The notes beneath the pieces were generated by a model. That model was not told the origin of the DNA. It did no database searches and saw only the letters and a program-made list of their open reading frames with translations. From Owenia fusiformis (taxonomy: Eukaryota > Annelida > Polychaeta > Sabellida > Oweniidae), in the NCBI GenBank assembly GCA_903813345.2, contig CAIIXF020000007.1:23113564-23177563 (forward strand): a stretch of 64,000 bases of DNA, read 5' to 3'. Within the stretch, counting starts at the first letter, position 1, and each line of letters opens with the position of its first letter. Below are positions 47,301 through 60,844 of the stretch, piece after piece. The translations under genes were made by a program, and so were the position numbers.

Positions 47301-49300
47301 AATGAACTGTTAAAACATATATTCGACTCATCTGACTGTTTTACATAGACACTAAACTGTCATAACATGGAGTTCATTACTAAAACACATTAAGACCTGA
47401 TATTATTGATAGGTGTCATTTAGATACTTAAGAATTTTCAAAATTTTGAAATGCGTATTGCTGTTTTAAATGAGCTATCTGTAAAAGTTTTACGTTGGTG
47501 GCATGTTAAAAATCCGTCTACGCCCCCTACGCCTCGTAAGTATTCTGTACTATTTTGGAATCTAATACTTGATTGCCAGCCACAGCGCTTATCAATAAAT
47601 AGCAATTTCTTTATTTTAGAGCTATCTATATTGTTAATATAAGAGCCATTTAGATCCTATCAAAATGGATCTTTTCATACTAAGACATGATTAGCATGTC
47701 AGGACTACATTCATGGAAACGCAAGGTATGCGCTATCAGTCGGGAATCTCAGTGCTGCTTAATGACATTGTATGGGAATCAATCCCCCAATGAATATGTT
47801 TGGAATTTAGCATTTGAATCGTAAATCAAAACAAGACTTTATTTAGATAGAACTATACATGCTAGAGAATGCATATTGACGGCAACGTTAATCACAATAT
47901 CTGGTTTATACACCATTTATGTTCCTTTAATTTATAAAAAATGACTTCACATGCAATGGTTTTTTATGTGGCCATTCTTAAACAAATTGATCGTTTGTGT
48001 TATTGCTGAATAGTTTGACTAGTTGAATGTTAATGTTAAGGTATAGTAATTGAATTATCACCTGTTTAATGTAGCTAGCTTGGTTTTCTCGTTGTTTCTC
48101 AGATTGCTTGTTGTCACAGGTTTTGATGGATGATATAATTGTTTATGGGTATATCGTTTGTGTATAAGAAGATGGGTACTCAGTGACATTTTCTTGTCTC
48201 GCTGCGACAACCCCATAAATGCACTTCTTTGTTACACTGTTAATCAATCAGGTTTTCAATTTCATGAGTTCATGATAAAAGATGTAACTTGATGTGATTA
48301 TTTTGTCAATAACACACTTTGGCAGTTGCAATTCACCTTGTGGTATAAGCATCTTATTCCATTTATTTATTCATTACATTGGCACAACCTCTTACCAACC
48401 CCTTTTTCTTACATCATTTACATTTGCAGCGATTTGATTTTGTCACATGTCATCGATACGTTTAGCATTTAACATCTCTTCAACCGTTATAAACATTAAG
48501 ATGTTTCAATAACCTTCCATATATACACATGCTATTTACACTGTCTCGAGATTGATCATTCTTTTTGGATTTACGTCACAAGATCCCGTGATTTATCACT
48601 TCTTATATTGCTGTAATTTTGTTCTATGGATATTTAGTGAAATTGTTTAAAACATTTGGTCGATCTAATAATCCAGCAGATCAATTGTCTCAGATTTCAA
48701 GAACTTGAAAATTACAGTTAAGTTTTTTTTATCGATAGTGCAAATCAATTGTTAAAACAGAAAAAGTATCATTTTGTTGAATCAGTAGACTCAATGTCTA
48801 AGATCATAATTTTCCGGATAAGTCACTTTAGATCTACTTTCGACCTACGTCCCCTAAGAAATCATATATCAGTGAAGGTTACCTAGGTATAAATTTGCAC
48901 CAAGCCTGGAGATGTTCTCATTAAAATGGAGATGAAATCACAGAGTTTAAAGAAGCAAAAACTAACATATGCAATACTATGAAGATCCGATTGAATTTTT
49001 GTGAAAGGTCCACTCTTTATGAGAGAAACTTAAAAACAGAGATTGAAGATGATATTCTCAAATTCATTTTTTCTTATAAGATAACATATAGGCAGTGGTA
49101 TTAAAACAATGGGAACTATGCCCCCATTTGAATATGTTGCCGTTTTTGTGTCTGTTTTGTGTCTGTAGTTTTCAGTCTGAGCCAAGGTGTAGAATCATCT
49201 TACTAAGAGGTAGTTACTTTTAATAATCACAACAGATCAGAACTGCACAGCTGAGACCATATCCCATTTATCACAATGATATAATAATCCAATAAATAGC
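44346..49300. other. Long AT-rich stretch without recognised genes
   Basis: About 5 kb. No domain, repeat array or long inverted repeat recognised. The small frames at 44503-44688 and 47451-47642 have no family features. Confidence 0.45.
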
Positions 49301-49309
49301 ACATATATG

Positions 49310-50850
49310 ACGAGTGGGTTACTCATAATAATGTACACTAGGTATGCAAATAGCTCGTAAACATTTGACGGTGGGTTACTCATAATAATGTACACTGGGT
49401 ATGCAAATAGCTCGTAAACATTTGACGGTGGGTTACTCATAATAATGTACATTGGGTATGCATATAGCACGTAAACATTTGACGAGTGGGTCACTCATAA
49501 TAATGCACACTAGGTATGCAAATAGCTCGTAAACATTTGACGGTGGGTTACTCATAATAATGTACATTGGGTATGCATATAGCACGTAAACATTTGACGG
49601 TGGGTTACTCATAATAATGTACGCTGGGTATGCATATAGCACGTAAACATTTGACGGTGGGTTACTCATAATAATGTACACTGGGTATGCAAATAGCACG
49701 TAAACATGTGACGAGTGGGTTACTCATAATAATGTACACTGGGTATGCAAATAGCACGTAAACATGTGACGAGTGGGTTACTCATAATAATGTACACTAG
49801 GTATGCAAATAGCTCGTAAACATGTGACGAGTGGGTTACTCATAATAATGTACACTAGGTATGCAAATAGCTCGTAAACATGTGACGAGTGGGTTACTCA
49901 TAATAATGTACACTGGGTATGCAAATAGCTCGTAAACATTTGACGGTGGGTTACTCATAATAATGTACACTGGGTATGCATATAGCACGTAAACATGTGA
50001 CGAGTGGGTTACTCATAATAATGTACACTGGGTATGCAAATAGCTCATAAACATTTGACGGTGGGTCACTCATAATAATGTACACTGGGTATGCATATAG
50101 CACGTAAACATTTGACGAGTGGGTCACTCATAATAATGTATACTAGGTATGCATATAGCACGTAAACATGTGACGAGTGGGTTACTCATAATAATGTACA
50201 CTGGGTATGCAAATAGCACGTAAACATTTGACGAGTGGGTTACTCATAATAATGTACAATGGGTATGCAAATAGCACGTAAACATTTGACGAGTGGGTTA
50301 CTCATAATAATGTACACTGGTTATGCATATAGCACGTAAACATTTGACGAGTGGGTCACTCATAATAATGCACACTTGGTATGAAATAGCACGTAAACAT
50401 TTGACGAGTGGGTTACTCATAAAAATGTACACTAGGTATGCAAATAGCACGTAAACATTTGACGGTGGCTTACTCATAATAATGTACACTGGGTATGCAA
50501 ATAGCACGTAAACATTTGACGAGTGGGTCACTCATAATAATGTACACTGGGTATGCAAATAGCACGTAAACATTTGACGAGTGGGTCACTCATAATAATG
50601 TACACTTGGTATGAAATAGCACGTAAACATTTGACGAGTGGGTCACTCATAATAATGTACACTGGGTATGCAAATAGCACGTAAACATTTGACGAGTGGG
50701 TCACTCATAATAATGTACACTGGGTATGAAATAGCACGTAAACATTTGACGGGTGGGTTACTCACAATAATTTACACTGGGTATGCATATAGGACGTAAA
50801 CATTTGACGAGTGGGTTACTCATAATAATGTACACTGGATAATATGTAAA
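49310..50850. repeat. 57/58-bp minisatellite, ~27 copies
   Basis: The unit carries GGGTTACTCATAATAATGTA, CACTGGGTATGCAAATAGC and ACGTAAACATTTGACG(AG)TG. Units with GACGGTGGG are 57 bp and those with GACGAGTGGG are 58 bp, so the reading frame is kept across runs of the 57-bp type. Decayed units continue to ~50930. The minus-strand frames here (for example 49237-49494) are translations of the repeat, not genes. Confidence 0.93.
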
Positions 50851-50934
50851 TAGCACGTGTATGTGTTACCAGCAGATTCCTCATAAAATTATACACTCGT
50901 TATGCAAATAGCACACATTTGAGATGGTTTCTTC

Positions 50935-51650
50935 GAGACATATATGTAACTAGGACAATTTTTTTAATATCTGCACAATAGGCTTACCTAGTTTATGTTT
51001 AGAACTTACCGCTATCCGGAGCATTAGATTCCTTACATGTTTTGTAATATGGTGTACATTTTAAATTCGAATCAATATTAATTGTATACTTTGAAACCGA
51101 TACATGATGAAGTGTAGTACTTAAAAACATATGTCAATAGATAACTGTCATCAACAGAATACTTATCTCAACATTGTGTACTGATACACGTTCGTCATCC
51201 ACGATTGATTGAATAAATGATAGATGACAAAGCATATGTATGTATATATTTGACAACCTAGATAGAACTATCAATATTGTAGGTTACACTGTCCGTGCCT
51301 TTTTATGAAAATGATAGTTTTGAAACAGTTTTACTTTCTTTACCTTTGATAGGATAGTAAAGATGTCTCAGCTTGACCTTCATGTCTTTGGTGGATTGGC
51401 TCTTTTCGTCTATTGTTGGGTGGACCTTAATTTAAAAAAAACTCTATATTGATTTTTCAAAGCACAGTCAACGTCTTTGCCTAAATTTAGTTAATGACTA
51501 GAGCCTTAAACGACTCGGACAAATCTGCAATCCAAAAGGTAGTCTCATCTGCGAGGCTGAAAGGATTGAGACATACCTATCTACATGTATTGCCGGTTGC
51601 AAGTTGACCAATCAGAATGCTATCAGTACTTGTAGCTTTTCCTGCTAGCC
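50935..51650. other. Non-coding sequence
   Basis: Nothing recognised between the minisatellite and the CACTR element. Confidence 0.45.
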
Positions 51651-51655
51651 AAGTT

Positions 51656-53634
51656 CACTGGGGAGTATCGTGATGCAACAACACCGTGTTGTTGCATCAA
51701 GATGGCCAGACTTCCGGTGATAGATTTTCGTACGATATTTTGTTTCCCCAATTAAACCCATTTCTAGGACGAGTTGCTCAATAACCATACACGTGCAGTT
51801 AGCACACGATCTATATTTAAAGAAACTGTCATTAGTATACATGTACCATCACCAAGAAGCAATAAGTTCACGGTTTTAGTTCCTCACTATTGATGCAACA
51901 ACACCAAACCGAAGATGCAACAACGCCCCTCTAGATTTGAGCAATGATGCAGCAACACCAATTAATAGTATAATTTCAGAAGACCATAAATCTCGAGAAG
52001 AACAGATTTTTAAATGCTACGATTGCAACACCGTTACCCATTACCCATATTTGCGTTCTTCAAAGGCATTCAAAATACACGTCCTTCGGGGAAGATCCTT
52101 TATATGCATTTTCAAAAATTTATACTTTTAAATATTATAATGTACTGGACGTTGTTCTATAACATAGTTCAATCGCCTTTAACATGGCAAGCTTCAGTAA
52201 CCCAATCTATTTTCATAAACCACTATTCCATAGCTTGATGACCCTGACTCCAGTTAATATCATTCAAAATTGTGGACACACATCTTTCGTTCTCGGTAAA
52301 CATGATGAGCTATTGGAAATTATCTGTCATCCATCTGTGGAACAGTGATAAACTAGTAGATGTACGTTACCACTGTTTATCAAATTATAACTAAAACAGT
52401 TTAACTGTGACATTTGTGAGCTTATGTTGATGGGATGATTGCTTAATCTATGATATAATATGATATGATTCTTTATTTCCTCCAATTTGGAGAGCCAACG
52501 TGTAAAAACGTCTAATTGACTTTATTAGAGAGGCCGTTTAGTTACACGTTTAATGGAAATCTTGCACGACGCACATGTAGAATTATTGCTCTCTTTGGAT
52601 TCCTTCTCCCCGACTGAGTAAAAAGGTAAACAAACGTGATAAGATTAGGGGCCCAAAAAGGTAAATTGATAGGTGTGCAGTTATCCCAGATATCCCGGGC
52701 CCTCGGGAAATATCATATTGTCTCTTGGAATAAAACCAATATTGAATCCCTCTCAGTAAATAACCTTTATATAATAGCATTGTATAACTGCAATATCATT
52801 AAACCAACACTCCTCCTATACAACTCTTGAGAACGATGTACAACTCCTGGATAGCGTAAACTCCTGAGCAGCGTATACAACTCTTCAACTTGATATATGA
52901 CATCATACTTTGGGTGGGATAACAAAGGATATACAATACATTTTGTTGACCGCTCATCAACCAATAAGAATTGAGTATTTCAATTGAGGTACTAACAACA
53001 CAAAATGACTGATATCTGTTGTCTTTCCAAAATTATATTAGTTATTTGTAAGCAATTTCCATACGGTAAATCAAGGGCATTTAATTTAGAAAATGTACAA
53101 TCTTTATTTTTCAGATACAATATCAATGAGATTGCCTCCCGGGGATTCTGTACATGTACTTTATTTAGTTTGCCTTGTTTATCCTTTTAACTTTGATATA
53201 GACAAAGAAACCAAACAAAATACGTTTCGTTCATGGACCACTGACTCACGCGTTTTATTCATGTCCCGACCTACACCTGTAAACAGAACATAAAACAGTT
53301 TCTCTTGTTGTTCAATGATACATTATATTGGCGTTTTTGCATCATCACATTGGTGTTGTTGCATCATCGATAAGAAACAGAGTGGTGTTGTTGCATCAAT
53401 AGTGAGGAATTAAAACCACGAATTTATCGCTTCTTGATGATGCTACATGTATACCAATGACAGTTTTTTAAATTATAGATCATGCGCTAACTGCGTGTGT
53501 ATGATTATTGAGCAACTCGTCCTAGAAATGGGTGTAAATTGGGAAAACAAAACATCGTACGAAAATCTATCACCGGAAGTCTGGCCATCTTGATGCAACA
53601 ACACGGTGTTGTTGCATCACGATACCCCCCAGTG
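51656..53634. mobile_element. CACTR-ended transposon with ~250-bp TIRs and 5-bp TSD AAGTT
   Basis: The terminal inverted repeats start CACTGGGG at each end and run ~250 bp (51656-51906 and 53385-53634) with few mismatches. AAGTT flanks both sides (51651-51655 and 53635-53639). Near each end the word GATGCAACAACACC recurs in both orientations, including a back-to-back palindrome (~51672-51698), as expected for transposase-binding subterminal repeats. The ~1.5-kb interior has no transposase; it contains a CCCGGGCCCTCGGG hairpin (~52.66-52.77 kb) and a GTTGACCGCTCATCAACC block (52943-52998) shared with ~19.1 kb. Non-autonomous. Confidence 0.85.
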
Positions 53635-53639
53635 AAGTT

Positions 53640-55128
53640 ATTACGATACTATAAGTTATGATTGATTTGGTTAATTGTTCGTCGCTTTCAATGTCAGTGC
53701 TCCAACCTTCCACACTTTTGTTGATTTCTATTTATTGGGAAAATCTTTCACGACGTGAGTATTTGTTGTAAGTGTTACTTCAATAACACTGTTAGTTTCA
53801 GTAATAAGGTCTGGTGGCGTCAATGGAGATGGGCTGGTGGTAAAGGAAGTATGTAATTGTAGTTCTGGTGAGATAAGCTAACCTTTCACTTCTGTTGTTT
53901 GATCTTTTCGGTTGAATTATCTTTGCCATGTCAGTGATCATTGTCTTGGATAGCATACATCCAAACAAATCAGGATATGCTTCATTACCTGTTACAAATC
54001 ATGTATATCAGCATCTACATTAATTGTGTGTGTAGATTCAGGTTAAGTTTGCATGATCTAACTGAAATATCTTTTATTCCCGATTTCAAATCGGATTTCA
54101 TATAAATAGTTACATTGTTAGATTAATAGAATAAACATAAACATAAAACATAAACATAAACAAGGTCACAACATATTTACAATCTTCAATAGTAGAATTG
54201 CAATTGTCAACAGTACATTAATTGTATGTGTAGATTCAGGTTTGCATGATCTAACTGAAATATCAGATAGTCTAAGAATTGAAATTGTCAACAGTAACTT
54301 GATAACACTACAAGAGGAGTACAAGGCCAACATTCTGATCAACCACTGTCTCTGAAACGTGTGAGAGATTCTCCCTACCCTCTCTATTCAAAGGGAGTGT
54401 AGAGACTGTGGATCCCACAATGTTGGCCAAAATCAAGTCGTAGATTGTCAAACTTGTTTCAGTGCTGGTCGTAGTTGTGTTCCTCTTAGAGTTAGCCTCT
54501 CTGTGATATCTGCCCTTATGTGTTATTGGCCTTTCGTAAATGTGTAAATGGCCCTTGATGGCCTTGATTGAGTTGATTGATACTGTATGAAATAATTTTT
54601 CACATTGATGACCTATGTAACGATTTTTTGTTTTTAGGACCGCCAATATATGTCCCTGAGTTGTTTAGCAAATTGTCTTGTTAATATCACTTCGAAAGTC
54701 TCAAATGCTGTGTTACACATGTCAAACAATTCATGTACCAGAGACACTTGGTATCGAATAATCATCTTTCAAGTTAAAATTAAATGAAAATACGATAAGA
54801 GAACTTTGATATTAGACCAATGGTTTTGGGTTTGTGCTTTAACAGAGCAGTACATTCTGTTGCCCAATACAACCGGAAGTACCAAAAAATGTGTGACCTG
54901 CCATTTCTCAAGGTCACAAAAACCATAATTCAAATGGACATTTACAGATATCTATTTTACTGTCGGATGTTATTACGATGTATTTGAAGTACTTCTACAA
55001 TATTTCATTGAGAAGGATGCGTTCCTTGACGTATTTTAGTTTATTGGATTAGGCAACATGTCTTCATTGAGACAAAATGCCCCACAGAGACAATGTCTGA
55101 CGGCAAATAAATAAATACGTAACTTAAT
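53640..55128. other. Non-coding sequence with a local duplication
   Basis: A ~50-bp block containing GTAGATTCAGGTT and TGCATGATCTAACTGAAATATC occurs at ~54017 and ~54213, separated by an ATAAACATAAAC microsatellite. The minus-strand frame at 54308-54646 (112 codons) has no family features and I do not call it a gene. Confidence 0.45.
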
Positions 55129-55133
55129 AACTA

Positions 55134-55662
55134 CACTGGTGATCCACTCGATTACGCTGGTACCGTTTTGGTAACAAAATGTCGGAACATCGAAGGTACG
55201 ATTTTTCTTTTTTCCTAATATCACACGTTGTAAGCAGAATTCTCACGACATTTTTAACACAAACGTGTATCAGTATAATACGTTTAAGAAAATGTACATA
55301 TTTAATTGCGAACAAATAGTTCAAAAGACAATAGAATAGAATAATTTAATTCTTCACTTAAGTTACAAAAACGGTATTTCGAAAAACAGTTAAGATCTGT
55401 ACTTTTAACCCAATCGTTTCTGTAACTTAAGTGAGGAATTAAATCGACGATTCTGTTGTCTTCTGAGCTAATCTTTCGCAAACATGTACATTTTCTAAAA
55501 CATATGATACTGATACACGTTTGTGAGAAAAAATGTCGTGGGGATTCTACCTACAACGCGTGAAATAAGGAAAAAAGAAAAATCGTACCTTCGACGTTCA
55601 GACATTTTGTTACCAAAACGGTTCCGTTTCGGTAACCAGCGTAATCGAGCGGATCACTAGTG
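55134..55662. mobile_element. CACTR-ended fold-back MITE with ~240-bp TIRs and 5-bp TSD AACTA
   Basis: Nearly the whole 529 bp is an inverted repeat: arms of ~240 bp start CACTGGTGATCC and CACTAGTGATCC and meet across a ~55-bp spacer. AACTA flanks both sides (55129-55133, 55663-55667). It shares the CACTRG end and 5-bp duplication with the larger element at 51656-53634, but not its internal sequence. Small frames inside are palindrome by-products. Confidence 0.87.
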
Positions 55663-55667
55663 AACTA

Positions 55668-58600
55668 AACTTGAATGAATGGGGGAAACTAGAGGACAGA
55701 TCGAGCAATAGAATAAAAAAAGCTAAATCAATTTGTGAATTAAAGGTAGGAGGGATAGAAATGTAAAATGGAGGCTATCTTTTCATAGATCTTGCCAATG
55801 TTTCGCTAACAATCCTCATTTACCCTGAAATGAAATAAGATTCGTCCTTGAAAAGACATAACATCCAAAATCTGACAATTTCTTGTTCATATCTTGAGGT
55901 TTGTTCTGCCTTTAACGTGACATTGGCCATTACATCGCGATCGAAACATGCGCTTAGTCTGGGATATGTTTGTAATACATTTAATTGTATCCGAAAAAGA
56001 TTTAGGACCATGTTTAAATGTCTGATAGGTTTATTTCGTTCCAAGGGTTCATTTCATCTTACTTGTATTTAGCATGCAAGACATTTACTGTAAATAAAAT
56101 AATGTAACGAACAAACGATAAAAGACTAATTACGCTGATACTGTGGCTCGGGATAGATGGCTTCTCTTATCAGACGTGATATATTGATATCAAATGACAA
56201 ACTGATGACAAAATCAAAAGATTCATTTATTGAAGTCAGTGGCGATGATGAACGTTTTGTTGTATTAAACACGACTATGTGAGACAGAATATACGAGTTC
56301 AGAATTTTTCGAAACAATAATTTTCGTATGTGAGTCAAGTAGTCTAGTAAATCATCCCGTGGCTTGATTGCAAATGTCCAATAATAGATGCAATTTTAGA
56401 ATTTTATGGAGCTTTATGATAGTTGCTACACATTTATGAGTTGCTTTACAGTAGTTCCTGAACATCGACTTATTTGACCCTCGAAGTCATAAATGCCAGC
56501 CATGTTGCTTTGATTACATTTTATTGCGTCTTGTCTTTTTGATTAGAACCTGATCGATCTCTGCTGCATTTCGAATGTGCGTAATCCCCTTTCAGGAATC
56601 AGCCCCCATGGGATTCACCTCTGACAGATCAGCGCCTAAGCTCCTCGATGCCTCTCTCTAAGCACGCCAATTACCTTTTTATTAATGGCCCACAATGTAA
56701 ATGCAAAATAACGACATTCTTATCCTGAATGTAAGATCTTTGCTGAATGCTTGATGAAAGGATGTTTATGAGAAGTTAGATTGTGCATTATTGACGAGAT
56801 AATGACCGTAATTATTGCATCATCGGTGAATGTTTTATTTCTAGTGGTTTATATGACTTGTATAGTTTAATAGTATCGTTATTGTCTCCAATCACACAAT
56901 AACCAACGTTGATAGTAGATAAATAACTACCTATACACTTTAACTAAAGGTAGGTCAAGTATAAGTAATTTAGATAATTATAACTTGGCTATAATCAACA
57001 TAAAAATGAAATGGTTCGTATATACTAGTATTATTCATCACGAAATGCTTCGTACTTGATCGAAATTGCATTTATTTTTTCATCAATACCCCAGCATGTG
57101 TTGCTCTGAGTATCAAGGGCCATTAAAACCAAATTTATTCAACGTATTATGTCAATACATTTCAATGATCTGATTTTTACTTTTTAGGGATTAATCTTAT
57201 ACATCCAGCATACAAAAGACAATATATGTAAACAGGCTTGAAAACACCCCTCATATTTGTTTAATTTGCCATTGATTCATATAAGATGGCCATTTTATAT
57301 ACCTCACTATGCTGTGGTGCTTCGTGTAATTTGACAGTTCTACATGTATGAATCCCATCAACCCACTGTGTAACCCCCTCCCACTAACATAAGAACCTTT
57401 CACACAATGCTGGCTAGGATGGTAAATTCATCCTAGAGTATGGGTATATAGATAATCGGTATTGACACATCTAACACAGTTACATAAGTTTTATACTTTA
57501 TTTTATTTTTTTATTTTTTATTAAAATCAATGTAAATATATAAGCACAAGTGCCAAAGGGAAATGACCAAAAGTTGTAATGGAACTTAGCAAGAAAAGGC
57601 AAACTCTAAGTGCATACAAGTCAAGAAAAACAAACCCAATATAGCCCAAAACCATGATCACGTGAAAAGAAACAATGTCTAATACCCCCTTTCCCCCACC
57701 ATTCAAGAACCAATATCACAATCCAAGACCAGAAGACCAAGGGACATTTCATTCATACTGAAGTCATTACAATACATGTTGAAGAAAAAACTAGAAATTG
57801 ATAACCAATACAACCTCAAAAATAGTTGTAGATACAAGTACTCATACAAGATAGAGCATTCAGTCTCAAATGATGTGGGATGGATAAAATCCAGTCTCCA
57901 GGTCCATAGGCGTTTCAAAGGGTCAACATCCATTCACAAAAGCCGTCGCCATAATCCATAAAACACAATAATTCACAATGGTCATCATATTTACAGGTTG
58001 TGGTGGCTATGACCCCCAAGGGGGAGTATTAGGTACCACATAATGGTATTTACAATGATTGGGAAATGGTAGCACTAAAGGCCAACAATCGATAAATCAA
58101 AACAATTTAAGCTTTCATTTAAATGCGAATCAGTATTCATTATGAATTAATGAATTGCAATTATATTTCAATGGTGCATCCTTCTTAGATGGTATATAGC
58201 ATATTTTATTACCGTGTTACTTATAAGGCACCTTCAGTAAGCTGATAACCTTAGTGTTATCTTACTTTTGCCACATTAAACAAGAATATATGATATCTTT
58301 ATCACCAATTTCAAAACATTCAGCTCCCAATAGGTCATCTGACCCCTTCTCATCATTTAAACATTGATGTTCTTGCATCGGAGGTTGTTCCAAAGATTTG
58401 CAGTAGTATTGTGCCAGTGTGTACCCTAGTGACCATATAGACTAGTCAGTGAGAATTACTTTCCATGATTCATATGGTGAGCTGATTCCACTTGCAGATA
58501 GGCTCAATAAAACTAGGTCTCTTTCACACTAGTATGCAAACATTCATACCAGACATACACCTGATTCGACTTGCAGATAGGCTCAATAAAAACGGAACTA

Positions 58601-60844
58601 GGACAATATTCTCGTACACTAGTCTGTCACCACGAATCTAAGCAAATATTTAAAACAAACGTACCCACATTTAAGTCACAAATACCACATTATGGAGTCT
58701 CATTAAATCCCAAAATGTCCCATCGATCACCTAATCTGAGTGTTTCCCGTATCACTTACAACCGGACTCGATGTAAACGTATTATAGTTCAACCCTCGAC
58801 TCTGACAGAGACATTTCGTTGTCGTATATTAAGCTTCCATTCATACTGTACAACTTCACCAGAAAAAGGCGTGATTCATCCCACTCAGGTTAGATCCTTC
58901 TTAAATTAGTTATTCTATACGAGTATATTTGAATGTAATTTCATTTCGATATAGCTACATCCCGTCTAAAAACAATAAATAACCGATATAAACCTCTTTG
59001 AGATGTGAATTGTTATTACTAGACGTAGATATGATTGTTTGATTAAACAGGCATTCGATTCAATTATGTTCAAAGTTCCTTTAACTAGAGATCATGAAAA
59101 AGAAACAATTATACATCATCCGTATGATGGATTAGTTAGCTAATCTTCGCCTTTTATTGATCAATAGCCGAGTAGAAATAATAATCTAACTTATTTTCAC
59201 AGTCGTTACATCTTTTTTGTTCCCTTATTGACTTTTTTTAGTTTATTCAAGAATTTGTCAAATGGGATTTACCCCGATTTTGTAGAAATCTTAAAAATAC
59301 TGGAGTGACAGAAACATAAACGGAAATGTACACGAAACATTTTAGTCCCCGTGTGCAAATCTCATAAAATCTCATTAAAAACGAGACTTCATCGAGATTA
59401 TGTATCAAGAAGAAAAATTATCGCTATCGTTTTCAAGGTGGTATGATATGTATGTAGGTTGGTAATTGTGCAATAAAGAATACCAAGCCGTGTATACAAT
59501 ATGCTGATTAGGCATTATAAGCCTGCTCACAAGTAACCTCCGTCAATGATATTTGTCATGTATGCAATTTCCTTGCAGCATGATGCTATAGAAGAAATAT
59601 TTAAGTTTTATTAATGCTTACAATGGTCTATTTTTGCACTTATTCAACATTCATATTAGTTTGGCATTCATAATTATAAGTTGCCTGATGTATTACATCT
59701 TTGGAAATTGATTAATGTCGGACGAGGCATTACATTGATTTAGAGTCAATGTAATTCCTAATTTATATACAAATTATGCTATATCCTCATTTGAGACTTC
59801 TGAAGTTCCTGTGAGTTATATATCATTTTTCGAAAGATAAATGGAATTAATAAGCCAATGTTTTTAAATTTCCTCTACTTTTATTAGCAGTGGTAAAGAA
59901 ATCGCCCTGCAACACCGGATTAATTTGGTTGATGAGTACAGGGTGACACAAAAATGACACCCATCTTACGTTGCATAACTTGTCATTCTATTAACATATA
60001 GACTTATTTTTATCACATTCAAAGTAGACTAGACATAGTGCCAAAGCACCTCCAACAATTTCAGATATGTAGCTCAAGTGGGTAAAATTTTATGAGCGTT
60101 ACAACATTTACTCTAAATGTCGTCCATTCATTTGCAGACATTGTTCTCAGAAATTGTAAATAATCACCTATATTTTTTTTTAGTAATTATCCATTTTCTA
60201 GATCGAGAACGAAAGGTAGATACTTAAATGGCGGTAGCATTTACGCGTTAACGGTATGGTCAATTGCAAAATCGTTTTCAAATATTATAAAAACAATGTT
60301 CATATATTTATTTACTTTTAATGTTGCTCGCCCCCGATTTGTTTCATTTATTTTACTTTTAAGTCATTCAGTGAGTGTCAACAATTTTACCACATTTATT
60401 GGCCATGGCACTGCGCAAAAACACGCAATTGATCAAATAACTTCATTTAATAAGCATACTAGACAGTAGACAGTATTCAATATATTATAGAAGTGCTAGT
60501 GTCAACGTTGTATATGTATACGAATATGTAAAGCAATACACTACAGTAGCTACATGTATGTGGGTCGCATATACTGTGCTGGGGAATCGATATTTTCTTT
60601 ATCCTTTTCGAGCTTTGAAAAAATCCATCGTATTTAGTTGAGATCCATGTGTCTTATCAATGTGATTTGTGAGCTAATTATTTGTTGATTATTCCCTGCG
60701 TATAGCTGCATAAAGAAATTGGTTGACAGTGACATGCAAGTGGCGGCTGTGTCAGTGATCGAATCTTTGAGTTAATTAACACGTTTCATTGATAACTTTG
60801 TTTTGGTTTCTATAGTTTTAAGTTGTTCATATAATGTATAGCTT
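55668..60844. other. Long stretch without recognised genes
   Basis: About 5 kb of AT-rich DNA. A short tandem duplication of CTTGCAGATAGGCTCAATAA lies at ~58492 and ~58569. A GTACAGGGTGACACAAAAATG motif at ~59937 resembles a transposon end without a found partner. The 112-codon frame at 58571-58909 partly overlaps the duplication and shows no domain. Confidence 0.45.

Noticed and set aside
49237-50531. Several minus-strand frames with repeating SNVYVLYAYP-type peptides
   Set aside because: They are translations of the 57-bp minisatellite and break wherever a 58-bp unit occurs; there is no independent evidence for a gene.
42216-50850. CRISPR-like array
   Set aside because: The repeats are contiguous 57-60-bp minisatellite units without unique spacers, in a eukaryotic context.
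58571-58909. 112-codon plus-strand frame
   Set aside because: It starts inside a local tandem duplication and has no family features or splice sites.
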